A stretch of 64,000 bases of DNA from Paulownia fortunei (GCA_019321725.1 CM033115.1:15696673-15760672), one strand, 5' to 3'. Shown: positions 10,781 to 23,109, counted from the first letter of the stretch. Translations and numbers: made by a program. The notes: generated from the sequence alone by a model not told the origin.

Positions 10781-13700
10781 ATGTTGCTAACCCAAAGTTC
10801 ATTTTGTGGGTCTTTCCCAAAATATTCCCACAAAACTAAAGTCTCACTGTTTGGTAATTATGAAAAGAACAAATTAAGATCAAGAAGTAGTAGTGGGAAA
10901 TTGGGTGTCAATTATAATGGTTTTACGTATTTCACTTCTCCCCGCCACCCTCTCGAAACAGAACTGCCTTTAGAGGTGGAGGGGACTGGTGGCGATCATA
11001 ACGGAATAGGGATCGTTAAGTTCTTTGAAGGGAAGAACATTTTCATTACTGGTGCAACTGGTCTTGTTGGAAAAGGTATAATATGTTTAATTTTTCCGGA
11101 CTTATTATAGCTAAACGGTGTTTAAATCATTTGAATTACTGTTAGCTATCGTAATTATTATTATTACTACTACTCTTGCTACTAATATTGTGTATCACCA
11201 ACTTCCAACTTAATTTAATTTACACTAAATGGAAAATCTGAGATTTTTAGCATAAACAGAATTATCAAATTTTAATCATAATGCAAAAAGAAACATATTC
11301 ATCAGTGAATTTATTGCATGCTAATTTTTTTCCATTAGTGAAGGTTATTAACGTTTTCTTTTCTTGAATATTATAGATGCTTCATTTTTTACTACATGCG
11401 CTTCTAACTTGCCTTAAATCAATTAGTGACTTTTATATGTAAGTTTCAAAATAAATGGAGCATATATTTTTGTATATATCTTTCAGTCAGCTAATTTATT
11501 TCATGGGGCTTCTGGATCAAATGGTTTTGGATTCGATTCTTTTGTGAACATGATTAGCCTGAGCGTCTGATTCGTTATATTTTCTTGATTAGATTTTTTG
11601 CTTTATTATTATGTAATTTGTTGATCTCCTTAAAAGAGCTATAATATGATCTTTTGCAGCCTTGGTCGAAAAGTTACTGAGATCGACATCGGTGGGTAAA
11701 ATCTACGTACTTGTGAGGGCAAATGATAAGGAGGCTGCACTTGATAGATTGTCAAAAGAAGTATGTTTCTCAATGTTATATATTTTAAGTTATTTTTTCA
11801 TTTTCGACCTTAATTTAGTGATACTAATTTGTCAAAAATGTGATTCTTTTTTTTTTTTTTTTTTTGGTTGTTTTAGATTATACAATCAGAGTTATTCAAA
11901 TGTATACGAGAAAAACGTGGGAGATCATATGAAGAATTCGTACGAGAGAAGTTGATACCAGTTGTTGGGAATATTTGCGAACCAAACATAGGAATGGACG
12001 CATATTCTGCGCATGCAGTTATGGAGGAAGTAGATGTGATAATAGAATCTGCAGCTAGCACAACCTTCAATGATAGGTTACTTAATTAACTAATTCCTCT
12101 TTATTTAACTATAATGTAAAGAAAAAAAACAAAGAAGTATTCTTATACCTATGCTTAGTGTCCATACATGTGTCTTTTTTCCTGCAGGTACGACTTCTTA
12201 CTTGATGCAAACGTGAATGCCCCTCAACGGCTGATGAGGTTTGCTAAAAGATGCAAGAACCTCAAGCTTTTTGTGCATATTTCGACTGGTACGTAGAAAA
12301 ATACTGTACATTGTCCCTTTATTGTATTAGTACTAACGAAGTAAATTAACTAAGTATTACTGATGGCAATGTAGCATATGTTAATGGAAGAAGAGAAGGC
12401 GTAATCTACGAAAAGCCGTTGGTAATGGGAGAACATGGGAGAAATGAGGATGATGACATATCTTCATCTTGGTTTCCTGGAATAGATGTAACTGATGAGA
12501 TAAACCTGGCTATGAAATCTTGCATAGCCTCTTCAGATTATGATGGGACGAAAGAATTGAAAAGGCTAGGCCTGGAGAGGTTATGCTTCTCTTCATCGTT
12601 TTCTTCTTTAGCTATACTTCTATTTCAATTTGTGTTTCGTCATATATTTTATTTTATCAATGTGTTTATAATCCTGTGGTTTTCAACGTTATATAAAAAA
12701 ATCATAACAGGGCTGCATTCTACGGATGGTATACTACGTATCATTTGACCAAGGCAATGGGTGAGATGGTTCTCAATGAAATTAGAGGAGATGTACCAGT
12801 GCTTGTCATCAGGCCATCTATTATTGAGAGTAGCTACAAAGAGCCTGTCCCTGGATGGATACAAGGACATAGGTTCAGATCGACGTCTCTTTATCCATGC
12901 TAATCATTTCTTACACCAGATTTTTCATCTATTACAACCTATTGTGACTTGATTTCTTATGTGCTTGTTATTTATGGATAACAGGATGTCTGATCCAGTG
13001 ATTATTTCTTATGGAAAAGGACTGCTTCCCGCTTATGTGGCTGATCCCGATGTGCATATTGATGTTGTAAGTATACAAAGTTTTTTCATATATTCTCCTC
13101 CTACCACATAATTAGATCAACCTTAATTCATGGGTTCAAGTCATTTGAAGAATAGTTGAGAACCATCCTGACGAAGTCCATTTATGTGAGCTAATAATAT
13201 TCAGGTTCCAGTTGACATGGTGGCGAATACAACAATTTCTGCTATTGCAAAACATGGAATTATAAATAAGCCACAACTGAACGTCTATCATGTGGCAACT
13301 GACTTTGTGAATCCTTTGCGAATTTCTGACTTCTTCGAATACAGTTACGAACACTTCAGTGAAAACCCTTTAACTGGCTTGGAAAGTATCACGAAAATGA
13401 AGCTGTTCAATGAATTTAGTGACTTCTCTAAGTACATAAGGGATGAAGTATCCGAGCTTAATGGGATGAGAAATGCAGTTGGCATAAACGGAAAGACTCT
13501 TCAAAAGCTCCGAAAACAATACAAAGCAAAGGTTGCTTATGCTGAGCAACTGTGCAAGATGTACGAGTTCATAGGATTCTTCAAAGCCAGGTATGAGCAT
13601 GATGCATATGAGCTTTACATAATTCCATAAGTCATACCTTAAATTATGTTTGGATCTTGGATTTAAGGGAAGAAAAGCCTAATGAAAAGCAAAATATTCA

Positions 13701-14067
13701 TAACATAAAGCATAAAGTTAAATCAATTGAAGGATGATAATATTTTTCTTATTATATTTCTCATTAGAATTTGAGATCCAAACATAGTGTGAATTACCCT
13801 ATGTATTCATATAACTGAATCATCATCAGCCACTAATTGTCATAATTATTATTGAAGGAAAAATTATGAATAAACATTTGATTTGAATTTCAAACTTTTT
13901 GTGTCAGGTTCCATACTGGCAACACCCAAAAGTTATTAGAAGAAATGTCGAAAGAGGAGCAAGTTAACTTTGAAGTTGATGCAACAAAAATAGACTGGAG
14001 AAAGTATTTTGTTGAAATTCACATCCCGGGTTTAAGAAAACATGCTCTTAATGGCACAAGAGTGTAG
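10781..14067 (+). CDS. FAR copy 2: plastid-type fatty acyl-CoA reductase (MS2/FAR2-like), intact
   Basis: Nine exons with GT-AG introns: 10781-11075, 11660-11760, 11877-12076, 12188-12288, 12375-12579, 12711-12872, 12985-13066, 13205-13590, 13908-14067. They join in frame to 563 codons plus TAG, with no internal stop. About 80 N-terminal residues rich in S, K and T precede the reductase, as expected for a plastid transit peptide. The NADP(H) motif GATGLVGK is at 91-98, the active-site YHLTK at 311-315, and the C-terminal FAR (Sterile) domain includes [16 protein letters not shown] near 492-507. Enzymes of this family reduce acyl-ACP or acyl-CoA to fatty alcohol; MS2/FAR2 serves pollen-wall sporopollenin in plastids. 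I chose the ATG at 10781 because copies 1 and 3 share MLLTQSS. Intron 8 carries a small MITE. AATAAA at 14134-14139 may be the polyadenylation signal. The tissue of expression cannot be read from the sequence. Confidence 0.9.
13643..13788. mobile_element. MITE in intron 8 of FAR copy 2
   Basis: The ends are imperfect inverted repeats (TTATGTTTGGATCTTGGATTT and ATTTGAGATCCAAACATAGT), about 145 bp apart. It sits wholly inside intron 8. A relative with similar ends lies at 42453-42588. The matching intron of FAR copy 3 does not show it. Confidence 0.65.
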
Positions 14068-14889
14068 GCCTAAGACTATGTAACTATTAGGAAAACAAAA
14101 GAAGAAAAGGGAAAAAAGCAAAATCTACAGCTCAATAAAACTATGTGACTTGGATTGTTAGTACGTATGTAAGAAAAAAGTCGTTCAATTATGTATGTGG
14201 AAACCATCTCATTGACTCAGCGCTGTCATAATTCATAATTATATGTGGGTTAGGATTGAAACCCAAAATCCAAATGTAGAAGACATTTTCATTTGCTTCT
14301 GTAACTGCATTATCACTTATTCAGGAGTAGAAAACTTCATCTCATATTTTCTCTCCTTAACCATTTCAAGTACCATATAGGTTTTACTTTGTGTTAATCC
14401 ATACTGCTGCTTTTCATTTTATTTCCATTGATTTGAAGAAGATTGTTTGTACAGTGGAAATTAATTCATATGAACATCAACATGTTTTGCTACGCTCTAC
14501 TTGTTTATGAACAGGCTCAATAAGTTTTTCTAGGAGGTTAAGTGTAGTATTAGGTTCATTTTGGAGGCAGACAAGGATGTGTCAAGTCCAACTTATTTAT
14601 ACCAAATTTGATTCAATTTCAGCTGTGAAATCTGAATGGAACTTACGATTGTTTTTTCGACCATATAGCATACTATGTGGCAAGCTTTGAGGCTTCATAT
14701 TATCACAACCTTATCACGTCTGATTATGCATACAATCAAAAAAGTTAAAACAAGCACTAGTTCTCAACATGTTTTGAAGCTTATAGTGAGTTGTGTAACC
14801 ATGTACTCCACTGGCCCCTATCCTCTACCACGACCAAATGAATGCCTCTATCATTTGTTTGGCGTTGGCATCTTTTTGTATTTTTTGTA
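14068..14889. other. 3' flank of FAR copy 2
   Basis: Presumed 3' UTR followed by unique AT-rich sequence. A 79-codon open frame near 14675-14914 runs into the MITE part of the inverted repeat and shows no family resemblance. No gene called. Confidence 0.5.
14134..14139 (+). terminator. Probable polyadenylation signal of FAR copy 2
   Basis: AATAAA about 67 bases after the stop codon of FAR copy 2. Confidence 0.4.
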
Positions 14890-15160
14890 TTTTTTTAGAA
14901 AGTTTAAACTTTGAACTTGATATTTGATTAGACGTATGTGGTTATTTAGTTTTGAATTTTATTAAATGTATTTTTCAATTGATTATTTATTTTTTTCATT
15001 TTTAAAATTTAATACATAATAATTAATTTATTTATTACTATTTCACATGATATAATTAAAAAATATATTCAATTTTGATTATTCCAATTGACCGTGGTTG
15101 AACCGGTGCTATAGATTAAACTGCTGACTGATAACAACATTGATTTAGTTATTATTCTGA
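14890..15160 (-). mobile_element. Truncated hAT-type MITE at the outer end of arm A
   Basis: Reverse complement of most of the MITE at 34553-35004. Similarity stops near 14890, inside the element, so its distal third and one terminal repeat are missing. The break between duplicated and unique sequence therefore falls inside a transposon. Confidence 0.7.
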
Positions 15161-15211
15161 TTATGAAAACATCATCTCTTATAAACATTTTCAATTTTCT
15201 TTCTCGTAATC

Positions 15212-15251
15212 AATCTCCTACAATTAATGTAAATCTCCTACAATTAATGTA
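15212..15251. repeat. 20-bp unit repeated twice
   Basis: AATCTCCTACAATTAATGTA occurs twice head to tail. The matching place in arm B has no such doubling. Confidence 0.9.
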
Positions 15252-15599
15252 GGATATTACAATCACTTAAATTAAACACATGATGAGTCCTTCCTCACTT
15301 TAGTACTGCTTCCAATATGCATTCGACCATCGTCAATAGTACTCGGAGTCAGCTCTGATAGAGGCTTGCTAGATGAACTCAAAGATAATAAATTATACTA
15401 GCAACTAATTTATATTTATTCTTACTTTATAAAAAAATAATTAATCCAAATTACCCACAAGCAATGCGGGAGATACTGTCGGATTCTCTCTCTTTTCCTT
15501 GCACAAGAAAAAACATTCCTCTATCTTCTGATTTACTGTTAGGTATGGTTAATAAGTGTGAAGAAGCCTGTATTTAGAAAAAAAAAAAAAAATATTTTA

Positions 15600-16760
15600 G
15601 ATAATTAAAAAATCGAAGATACATGCAGCTACATCACTTTAATTTTGGAATTTATTGATTGGAAATAATGGCATATTTTTGAAAATGAAATAGAGCCCTT
15701 CATTTTAAAATAAAGTAATATGATTTTAGGATATTTGTTTATTTGCCTTTTATTTTGCGTTGTAATGGGACCTATTTCAAATGAAGGCTTGCTGATGTGA
15801 CATGGCTTGTCCAACAAATTAATTTCATGTAGTTGGTCTTACCTAACACATTTATGTTATTTCCTTTTTTGGCAAAAGATAATCATTTTTGTTTTTTTTT
15901 GGACAAAGGAAATTTTTACTATTCTTAAATTAGTAAAACATAATATCAAATGATATGGAACTTATTTTGATGTAACATGGATTATAAATATGAAAATGAC
16001 ATATATAGGTATAGAAATAAGCATTTTTGATTATTAAAAAATATTAAAAATAAAAATAAGTGTGATTTCAAATTATTGATTTGTGAAAAGAAAAAAGTAT
16101 TTATTGGTACGATTAATAAGTGTGATAAAGACTATAACTTAGATATTGATAGACCCAGTAGTAATTTGGATAGTTCAATAGTTTAAAAAACTCAATTTAA
16201 TGAATTTAAGAATAAAAAAGATATTATCCGTACATCACCACCAGTATATTATCGTACCATATGAAAATATGATTTTTTTTTAGTATATATAAATACCTCA
16301 TTGCCCTTTGTTTTTTGGTATGTTAAAATTTTGACAAAATTGAAGATACATGCAACTAGATCATGTCAATTCTTGAATTTAATAAACTCCCCTTATCTAT
16401 TTCTTGATATGAAAATTAATATTAACTTTGTCTTAATTAAATGTCCTATTTTAAATGGAACACTGGATTTTAAATAAAAAAATATTTTTTTGGTATTTTA
16501 ATTTCTTTGCCAAATAAATTAATGACGTCAAATTATTATTTTATATACGAGGATACTTATAAAAAGATAGAAAAATATTTATACATATTTCAGAAAAAAA
16601 AAAAATAGGCCCTTCAATTGACTTCAGGACACTTATTTATTTTGCGTTGTAATTAGACACATTTTAAATTATGGTTTGGTGATGTGACACGACATGTCCC
16701 AAAAATTAATTTCATGCAAGTTGGTATCTTATCTAACACCTTTACATTGATAGTACATAT
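15600..16760. repeat. Internal direct repeat within arm A
   Basis: Text near 15,610-15,840 (GAAGATACATGCA..., GATGTGACATGG..., AATTAATTTCATG...) recurs in the same order near 16,340-16,740. The pair in arm B (about 32,580-32,640 and 34,165-34,205) shows that the repeat predates the inverted duplication. No gene seen. Confidence 0.6.
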
Positions 16761-18825
16761 GTCAATAGTGAATGGCATGTTTATATCTGTGAACTTATTC
16801 CAACTAGTTTATATCATTTAATAAATTTCTTCCGTGAATGCCCTTGGCCCCTGTAATAATTTAATACTACTTCGACAGCTCGCCTTACACCTTGCGGCTC
16901 ACATACTTAAATTAAGTTAAAGACTAAATGAGAGTTGAAAAATTAAAAATTTTATGTAATTTTTAACTTTAAAGTAGTGGTTAATGATTTATTTCTCTTT
17001 CTCAATAGGTGTATGCAAAAATAAAATTCTACCCCCTTTGGTCAACATTTATTACTTCTAATATTTCAAAATACAACTTTATTTCCAAAATGGATTTTTT
17101 CCCCTCAAAAATACCATATCATTTGAAGTAATAATAGGATACATACAAATAATTATGCTTTTGAGGGTAATAATGTAAACATACACAATTTTATTTTATT
17201 TTTACTTTTTATACAATTCTGTGTCCCATCAAAACATGATACTTGCAATTAGAATGCAAAGAGTATATTGTAATTAATTATCTTGTGATTTAATCATTCT
17301 CTTGATTAATTTAATTTACTTTAAAAGTTATTATTGTAATTTTTAAGCACAGGTCCCTTTTTTGCATGTCTTGAAAAATTCAAGCCTAAGATTGTCAAGT
17401 ATTTTGATTGTTGGCATTTATTGGCAAAATCAATAATTTTTTTTTTATTTTTTGAAAAAGTAAAAAATATGCGGATTTTAATTAAATTAACTGCTTTTGT
17501 ATTTGTGCATATTTTTATTTAATTAAATTAATTATTTTCAAATTTGTGCTGATTTGAAGCGGCTGTTGTTATATGTTAATCTTAATGGAATTTGTGCTCT
17601 ACAAGGAATGCTCATGGTCGGATGTATGCAACAGATATTGTAGAAATCCAACGTGGAAAGAGTCCTAAATAGTATAGGAGTCTATTGCTGGAAGAAGTGT
17701 AACAAATAGACTATCATTGTATTCTTATTATTTGTGGGCTTTAGAGTGACACATTTTCTGAATTAATTATGCAGAATTTGTCTCCTATGGCGAATCAGTT
17801 TGTGAACTGCAGTTCTTAGTTTCAAGTTTGCCAAGGACTTGAATCTCAAGTTGCAAGTCTTTTTGCAACAACTTCACGTTGCGAATTTTATTAATATTTT
17901 TTTTGACATCTTTCTATAAAATAAGATGAATATTTGAAAGAAGATAATCTGCTTCTAACTAACGGAGTTCAGAGCATTCAAAAAGTTCAATAAAACAGAC
18001 TAAGTCGAATATTATTATATTGTTTAAACATATTATTATATTATTTAAACATTATTCTAATACTAGATTCTTTATTTAGTTGGGAGTCACCTTTAGAGTA
18101 TTTTAATATTTGAAGCAAGTTAAAAATTATTGTGCTAATTTTTATTTTTGTTGGGCATTACGATTTATGTTATAATATTAACTCTGACACAAAAATATGA
18201 AATTTGTTATAAAATTAATAAAACCAAGACAACAAATTCTAATAAAGATAACAATTAAAATTAAAATTTAATGATATACCAAAAAAAGTGCAAACTAACT
18301 AAGTGAATATACTCTCTCTTCCATTCATTCATTTCATTTTCTTTTTCAAAAGTTTCAATATAACATTCATTTCTTTTTCAAAAATAATTTTTTTTTAAAA
18401 CTGTTATCTCAATTAAAATAATTATGTGACATGATTGAACCTCATCCACTATATTTTTAAGGACAATAGCATAAAATCAAATAAGATTTATACTTTCTCA
18501 ACTTATATCTAAAAATATGTGGTGGATCAAATTTGGGTCGAGCTTCCTCTATTCCAAATTGATAACTTTCGTTTCTTCTTTGAGACATCTCATAAGAAGA
18601 CTTCATTTTTTCTATAATGAAAATTCTTTTCTCATACGACAACTACTTAGAGGCTTCTCCGTCCAAATTGATGATTTTTGTTTTTTCTTTGAGTTATCTC
18701 AAAAAAAATTTCATTTTCTCTATAATGAAAATTCTTTTCTTATACAACAACTACTTTTAAGAATTATTTTATAATTCTACTCAAAATTTTCACTTCTGGA
18801 ACCCTCAATCATATTGGATACATAC
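16761..18825. other. Arm A-specific intergenic stretch
   Basis: I could not align this to arm B. It holds AT-rich sequence and a less AT-rich patch near 17,560-17,880 that might be an old retroelement piece, but I could not identify it. It also contains the tandem duplication at 18554-18757. No gene called. Confidence 0.4.
18554..18757. repeat. Tandem duplication, period about 109 bp
   Basis: Two head-to-tail copies beginning CCAAATTGAT at 18554 and 18663, each ending in ATACAACAACTACTT or a close variant. The two short open frames overlapping it are products of this repeat. Confidence 0.85.
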
Positions 18826-19672
18826 ACACATTTCGATTATGTACCATTGGAAGGAAAGACCTAGAAAGTTAGTTGAATGATAGGCAAGCATAAAACAAGG
18901 TGTGGATTTAATGGTACTACGGATTATTAAAGAGACTTTATAGTGCTTGGCCCAGTGTCCTTGTTCTCTGTTGGAGATGTGCAACCACAATTAAAAGCTT
19001 TTAATGTTATTTGCTTTGCATGGGGCCTGAATTATTAATGCATAATATTTTTACCCGCACTATATATATTAGGTTTAATGTCAGCCGTTAAGTATTTCAT
19101 TTTATAAAATATAATATTTAATTAGAATTTTTGCACACAGCACACCATGTATTGAGTATAGCATGAATTCCACTTATATAGAATTATTATTCGTACTTAA
19201 TTAATTTTATTTTGATGTATCATTCTTATTGAAAGAAAGAAAAAGAAGAAGTTTAAGATAAGAAAAGAAGAATAAGATATTTTATGAAAATATTTTTTTT
19301 TTCTTTCAAAAATATAATCTCAATTAAAGTTTGTGTCAATATTAATTTTCAACCACTATTTTATGAATAATAGTACAAACTACCAAGACACACAAAATTT
19401 ACACTTTTTCAACTCCATGCCAAGTTTAAGTTCCAGTTTTTTATTTTAATTGATATTACATCTCTTATTACAATATTATCAACACATTACAAGTTTATAT
19501 TAATAATAACATATTATACACTTGTCGTGTATTAATAATATTATAATAAAAAAATAAAATATCAATTACAATAAAGATCGGATTGCATTATTTTAGTGCG
19601 CATGGAGTAGCATTTATAGCTAAATAAACATCAAGTACTAAGAGGGCCTAGAAATTGGTCATATTAACTATC

Positions 19673-20135
19673 TGATTTAGATGTAAAATTAGTGTACTTG
19701 AATTCGGGTCGAAATGATCTGAGTTCGGGTACTTGTGTTCGGGAGAACCTGAAAGAGAAACACGTTAGACTCGCTGGAGTGGCCCCCAACTAAAATCCTC
19801 CGATACTTAAGTTATTCAGGTCTTGAGGTTAAAAGGAACTAGTAAACGAACTGAGTGAATAATGTAAAAATTACCTTATGAGACATGTGCACCGGATATT
19901 TATATTGATTGGTTCTCGTAGGTCGTACTAGCTAGGGTTCAGATGTCATGATCAGATTTACTGACACATCTCATCGATCTGCTTCATCGACTGTTGGGAG
20001 CTTAGGTCGACCCGAACTCAATACCAAGTTAGGTCGGGTTGAGATAAAAAATACGCGGATCTCTAGGTATTTTTGGTATTTTAATAATATTTCAGGGGCA
20101 TTAATATCATTTTAATGCTTGGTATACATCATTAC
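19673..20135 (+). repeat. 5' LTR of the gag-only element
   Basis: Direct-repeat partner of 21506-21931. The right end is set by the shared CATCATTAC. Divergence by eye is around 15-20 percent, so the insertion is not recent. Confidence 0.8.
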
Positions 20136-20689
20136 TCCCCTAGCTTTTTGTGCATTTATGCAGGAAAAATTAATCTAGACCGTCCATTTGAACTGATGTC
20201 TCATCCTGACCGTTCATCTTGAACCGGTGCTTTCATCCTATTCGTTCATTTCAAATCAGTGTTTCATCCTGGCCGTATGTCTAAATTACCTCTTCTATAT
20301 ATATTCTCGGGTTCTTACCACTCATTTTCACCATCTTACCTAGGGTAAAGTGAACTCTCGAATTGGAGCGAATTCGATCTTTATTTTTAGCATATTTTCC
20401 AGAGATCAAATTTTGAAGTAACTTTCCTAATGAGTTCTTGAGCTTTTTTCCTTTATATTTTTCTCTACTTGTTATTCTAGCATTCTTTTTTTTCCTCTTG
20501 TAATAATGTCGACTTGAGTTCGACTAAACTCAAACTCAAGTTCGAGTTCTGGGGACGTTACTGGTCCCCAAGAAACTCTGATAAGTTCCCCTCAACTCGA
20601 GGTTGCCCCCGAATGAGAGACTACTGAGGGTGAGGGATCAGACCAATAAGCTTACCAAGAGGACCCAGATTTAAAATCTACGGCCCTTT

Positions 20690-21478
20690 GGGCTTTGATT
20701 AGGTCCACCGTTCAAGAGACCAATTAGGCATAGGTTTTTTTATTTCGAATGACTTCAAAGTAATAATTCCTTATCATAGAGATAGGATTGATGAACCACG
20801 CCTCAGGTGTATAGCATTTCATATTGCTAGTTTAAAAGCTGGTCTTAGGTTCTTTTTATCCCATTTGATAGAGGATATTCTTACTAGCTTTAATGTATGC
20901 CCAGCTAAACTCCTGTCGAACTCTTTCTAACACATACTAGGCTTTATTATTTTAATGTGTTATTTTCACCAAGACCTTCGTTCACACATTTCTATCATTT
21001 ATATTTTATCAACTCTTCCCCTAAAATCGAAGAAAAAAGATTTTTTTACCTAACTCCGAAGCCCAATCGCAAGATGTTGCATCATTTGTTCTCTTCCTTA
21101 GGCCCTTGGAAAGATAAATTTATTTACCTTAGGGCCCCCAAAAATAGGCCCTGGAGGATTCTTCATCAATGGAGAGTCTCTCGACATCGAACCCAGAATT
21201 TAGGCCCTATTTTCTGGGATGATGACTTTCTATCTAACCTGCTCATTAGAACTTGGTATAAAGCTCCCGACCTTCTTACTGAGGAAGTATATGCCTTGGC
21301 TGATCTCAACCCTGCCCCTATCCAAGCAACTCGAACTTTCGATAATTCTCTTTCACTTTATTTTTCCCAAACTCGAACTCAACATTCTAATCTATATTTA
21401 TTTTTTGTTTCTCAGAAATGGCAGTTCGTGCATCCAATGTTGCCAAGGCTATGTGGGAGCAAAGGAAAACTCTTCTAG
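20690..21478 (+). pseudogene. Plant retrotransposon gag-like protein, frame-broken
   Basis: An open frame at 20957-21478 (173 codons) contains motifs of the plant retroelement gag-like family: RFFYLTPKPN, GPWKDKFIYLRAPKNRPW, then DDDFLSNLLIRTW and LLTEEVYALADLNP. The upstream part (DEPRLRCIAFHIASLKAGL, IEDILTSFNVCPAKLL, near 20,775-20,920) is in frames interrupted by stops. The protein would be a capsid-like structural component. There is no protease, RT or integrase downstream before the second LTR. It is not a host gene. Confidence 0.7.
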
Positions 21479-21505
21479 CTCGAGCTCGTCTTGTTGTACT
21501 TGAGC

Positions 21506-21931
21506 TGATTTGAGCTCATGTACTTGAGTTCAGAATGACCTAAAAAAGAGATACATTAGGCTCGTTGGAGTTGTCCCCAGTTAAAACCTTCCGATACTTA
21601 ATTTAGTCAGGTCTTGAGGTCAAAAGGAATTGATAAGCGAATTGAGTAAATGATGTAAAAGTTACCTTATGAGATTTGTGCACCGAATATTTATACTGAT
21701 TGGTTTCTGTAGGTCATACTAGCTAGGGTCCAAATATCATAATCAGATTGACTGACACGTTCCATCGGTCCACTTTATCAATGGTTGGGAGCTCGGGTCG
21801 ACCCGAACTAAATATTGGATCGGGTCGGGTCGGGTCAAGATAAAAAAAATATGTGAATCTTTAGGTATTTTTGATATTTTAATAATATTTCAGGGGCATT
21901 GATATCATTTTAATACTTGGTACATCATTAC
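21506..21931 (+). repeat. 3' LTR of the gag-only element
   Basis: Direct repeat of 19673-20135, ending CATCATTAC and followed by the CTATT target duplication and the continuation of arm A. Confidence 0.8.
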
Positions 21932-21936
21932 CTATT

Positions 21937-22348
21937 GTAGCTAATCAGATCCATGTTTTCTTCTTGACTAGTATAAAGGAATATAATCTGATTGGTCTAA
22001 ACCACGTTACTATTAGAGGATCGGACTGTATTGAATAATAATTAATTTTGTATTGGACCCTAAATACAGTTAAAAATGTTTAATTTACCAACAACAATCC
22101 ATCATTATAAAATATTTTTTTGAATATACATTTGATGAGAATCAAATACACTTACTTTTATGAAATGACATATAAAATAAAAAAATCAAATTAGACAGAA
22201 CATCCGAAGTGACATTTTCAGCCCAATTGTTTGTTATCTTCTTGCATGGGAACCCATTCTGCATGTATCGTTTTTCTCCCTATAAATAGTACCAAATCAC
22301 AGCCAAAAAGGCACCATAGAAAATCAATCCAATATTTGCACACAAGAT
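21937..22348 (+). promoter_or_regulatory. Orphan FAR promoter (remnant of FAR copy 4)
   Basis: Matches the reverse complement of the FAR copy 3 promoter (about 30365-30850) across the whole stretch, including CCAACAACAATCCATCATTA, GTTCCCATGCAAG-type text (here TTGCATGGGAACCCA), the TATA box, and CAAATCACAGCCAAAAAG just after it. The matching start codon would fall about 15 bases beyond 22348, but a copia LTR begins at 22349. No FAR coding sequence follows. It is a promoter without its gene. Confidence 0.85.
22281..22288 (+). promoter_or_regulatory. TATA box of the orphan FAR promoter
   Basis: TATAAATA, aligned with the TATA box of FAR copy 3 at 30430-30437. It could drive transcription into the copia LTR 61 bases downstream. 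Confidence 0.6.
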
Positions 22349-22709
22349 TGTTGAAGATCAATGTCATCCATTAATTAAATTAAATTATTAAGTTATGTGT
22401 ATTGCAATTTATGTGGATTTTCAAATTAATTAGGTCTTTATAATTTGTGTGGCTTAATTAAATGTATAGTATGTATTTCATTTTTTCTTCTATAGCCTTG
22501 TAAATTATCAAGGAATGAAGAAGAAAATAAGATTAATAGTCTTATATAAGAGTGTAGTCTTGTTAGCTTTGAATGTTTGTGAGAATTGAGAGTTTTTTTT
22601 GTAATATTTTAAAATTTAATAAAGTCTATGTTGTGTTTCTAATTTTAGAGTGAATTTCTTTTTTGAAAGATAAAATTTAGAATCATATATTCTAATTTTT
22701 TCCTCAACA
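22349..22709 (+). repeat. 5' LTR of the truncated copia element
   Basis: Classical TG...CA ends with a short inverted repeat (TGTTGA and TCAACA), 361 bp. There is no 3' partner in the window. Confidence 0.8.
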
Positions 22710-23109
22710 TTCGGTACCAAAGTGGGATCATCTGGGACCGCAGGAGTATCACGTCTCTTGAAATTCTAAGTATGCTCTATAGTCGCAGCTTTGACTGTAC
22801 TTCTATATCATAAAAGATTTCTTAAGATAGTCATTAAGGGAATTTCTTTGAATCGTGAGGAGTTCAGTGCTCTACAAGTTTATTGTCAAAATTTGTTAGG
22901 TAATATAGAAATTTTGCCGACATGATGGGAGATATTCAAGTAGTTGGAGGAATCAAAAAACTAAACAACTAAAATTACAACACGTAGGCTACGTGCATGT
23001 TGTCCTACTTGTAAGGACAAGATCTTTGGGAGGTCGTTGGCGGTAGTGAAGCTATACAACCGGTGGCAGAAGATGCAAATGGCATCTTGCAAAAATGAAA
23101 AATTAAAGC

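Larger units (their letters stand above)
19673..21931 (+). mobile_element. TR-GAG-like non-autonomous LTR retrotransposon
   Basis: Two direct repeats of about 463 bp (19673-20135) and 426 bp (21506-21931) share long text, for example GGTATTTTAATAATATT-type phrases, CAGGGGCATT and GTCGACCCGAAC, and both begin TGATTT. They flank a 1.37-kb interior that encodes only a gag-like protein. The target-site duplication is CTATC (19668-19672) and CTATT (21932-21936). The matching place in arm B, near 30,850-30,860, reads straight through, so it is an empty site. Known plant elements with LTRs and only a gag domain are called TR-GAG. They depend on another element for reverse transcriptase and integrase. 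Confidence 0.8.
14890..22348 (+). repeat. Arm A of a large diverged inverted duplication
   Basis: Read in reverse complement, blocks of this region match 30,400-34,830. Examples are 14890-15310 against about 34480-34830, 15470-15540 against 34340-34410, 15610-15890 against about 33600-33830, 16343-16490 against about 32320-32620, 18826-19055 against about 31480-31715, 19600-19672 against about 30850-30905, and 21937-22348 against about 30365-30850. The matched end at 22348 is a FAR promoter. Arm A contains the 19673-21931 LTR element and about 2 kb near 16,760-18,800 that I did not find in arm B. Divergence by eye is roughly 10-20 percent, with many indels. Confidence 0.85.

Noticed and set aside
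14675..14914. 79-codon frame downstream of FAR copy 2
   Set aside because: It runs into MITE sequence and shows no protein family features.
20957..21478. 173-codon frame as a possible host gene
   Set aside because: It lies between two LTRs with a target duplication and carries retroelement gag-like motifs, so I annotate it as part of the mobile element.
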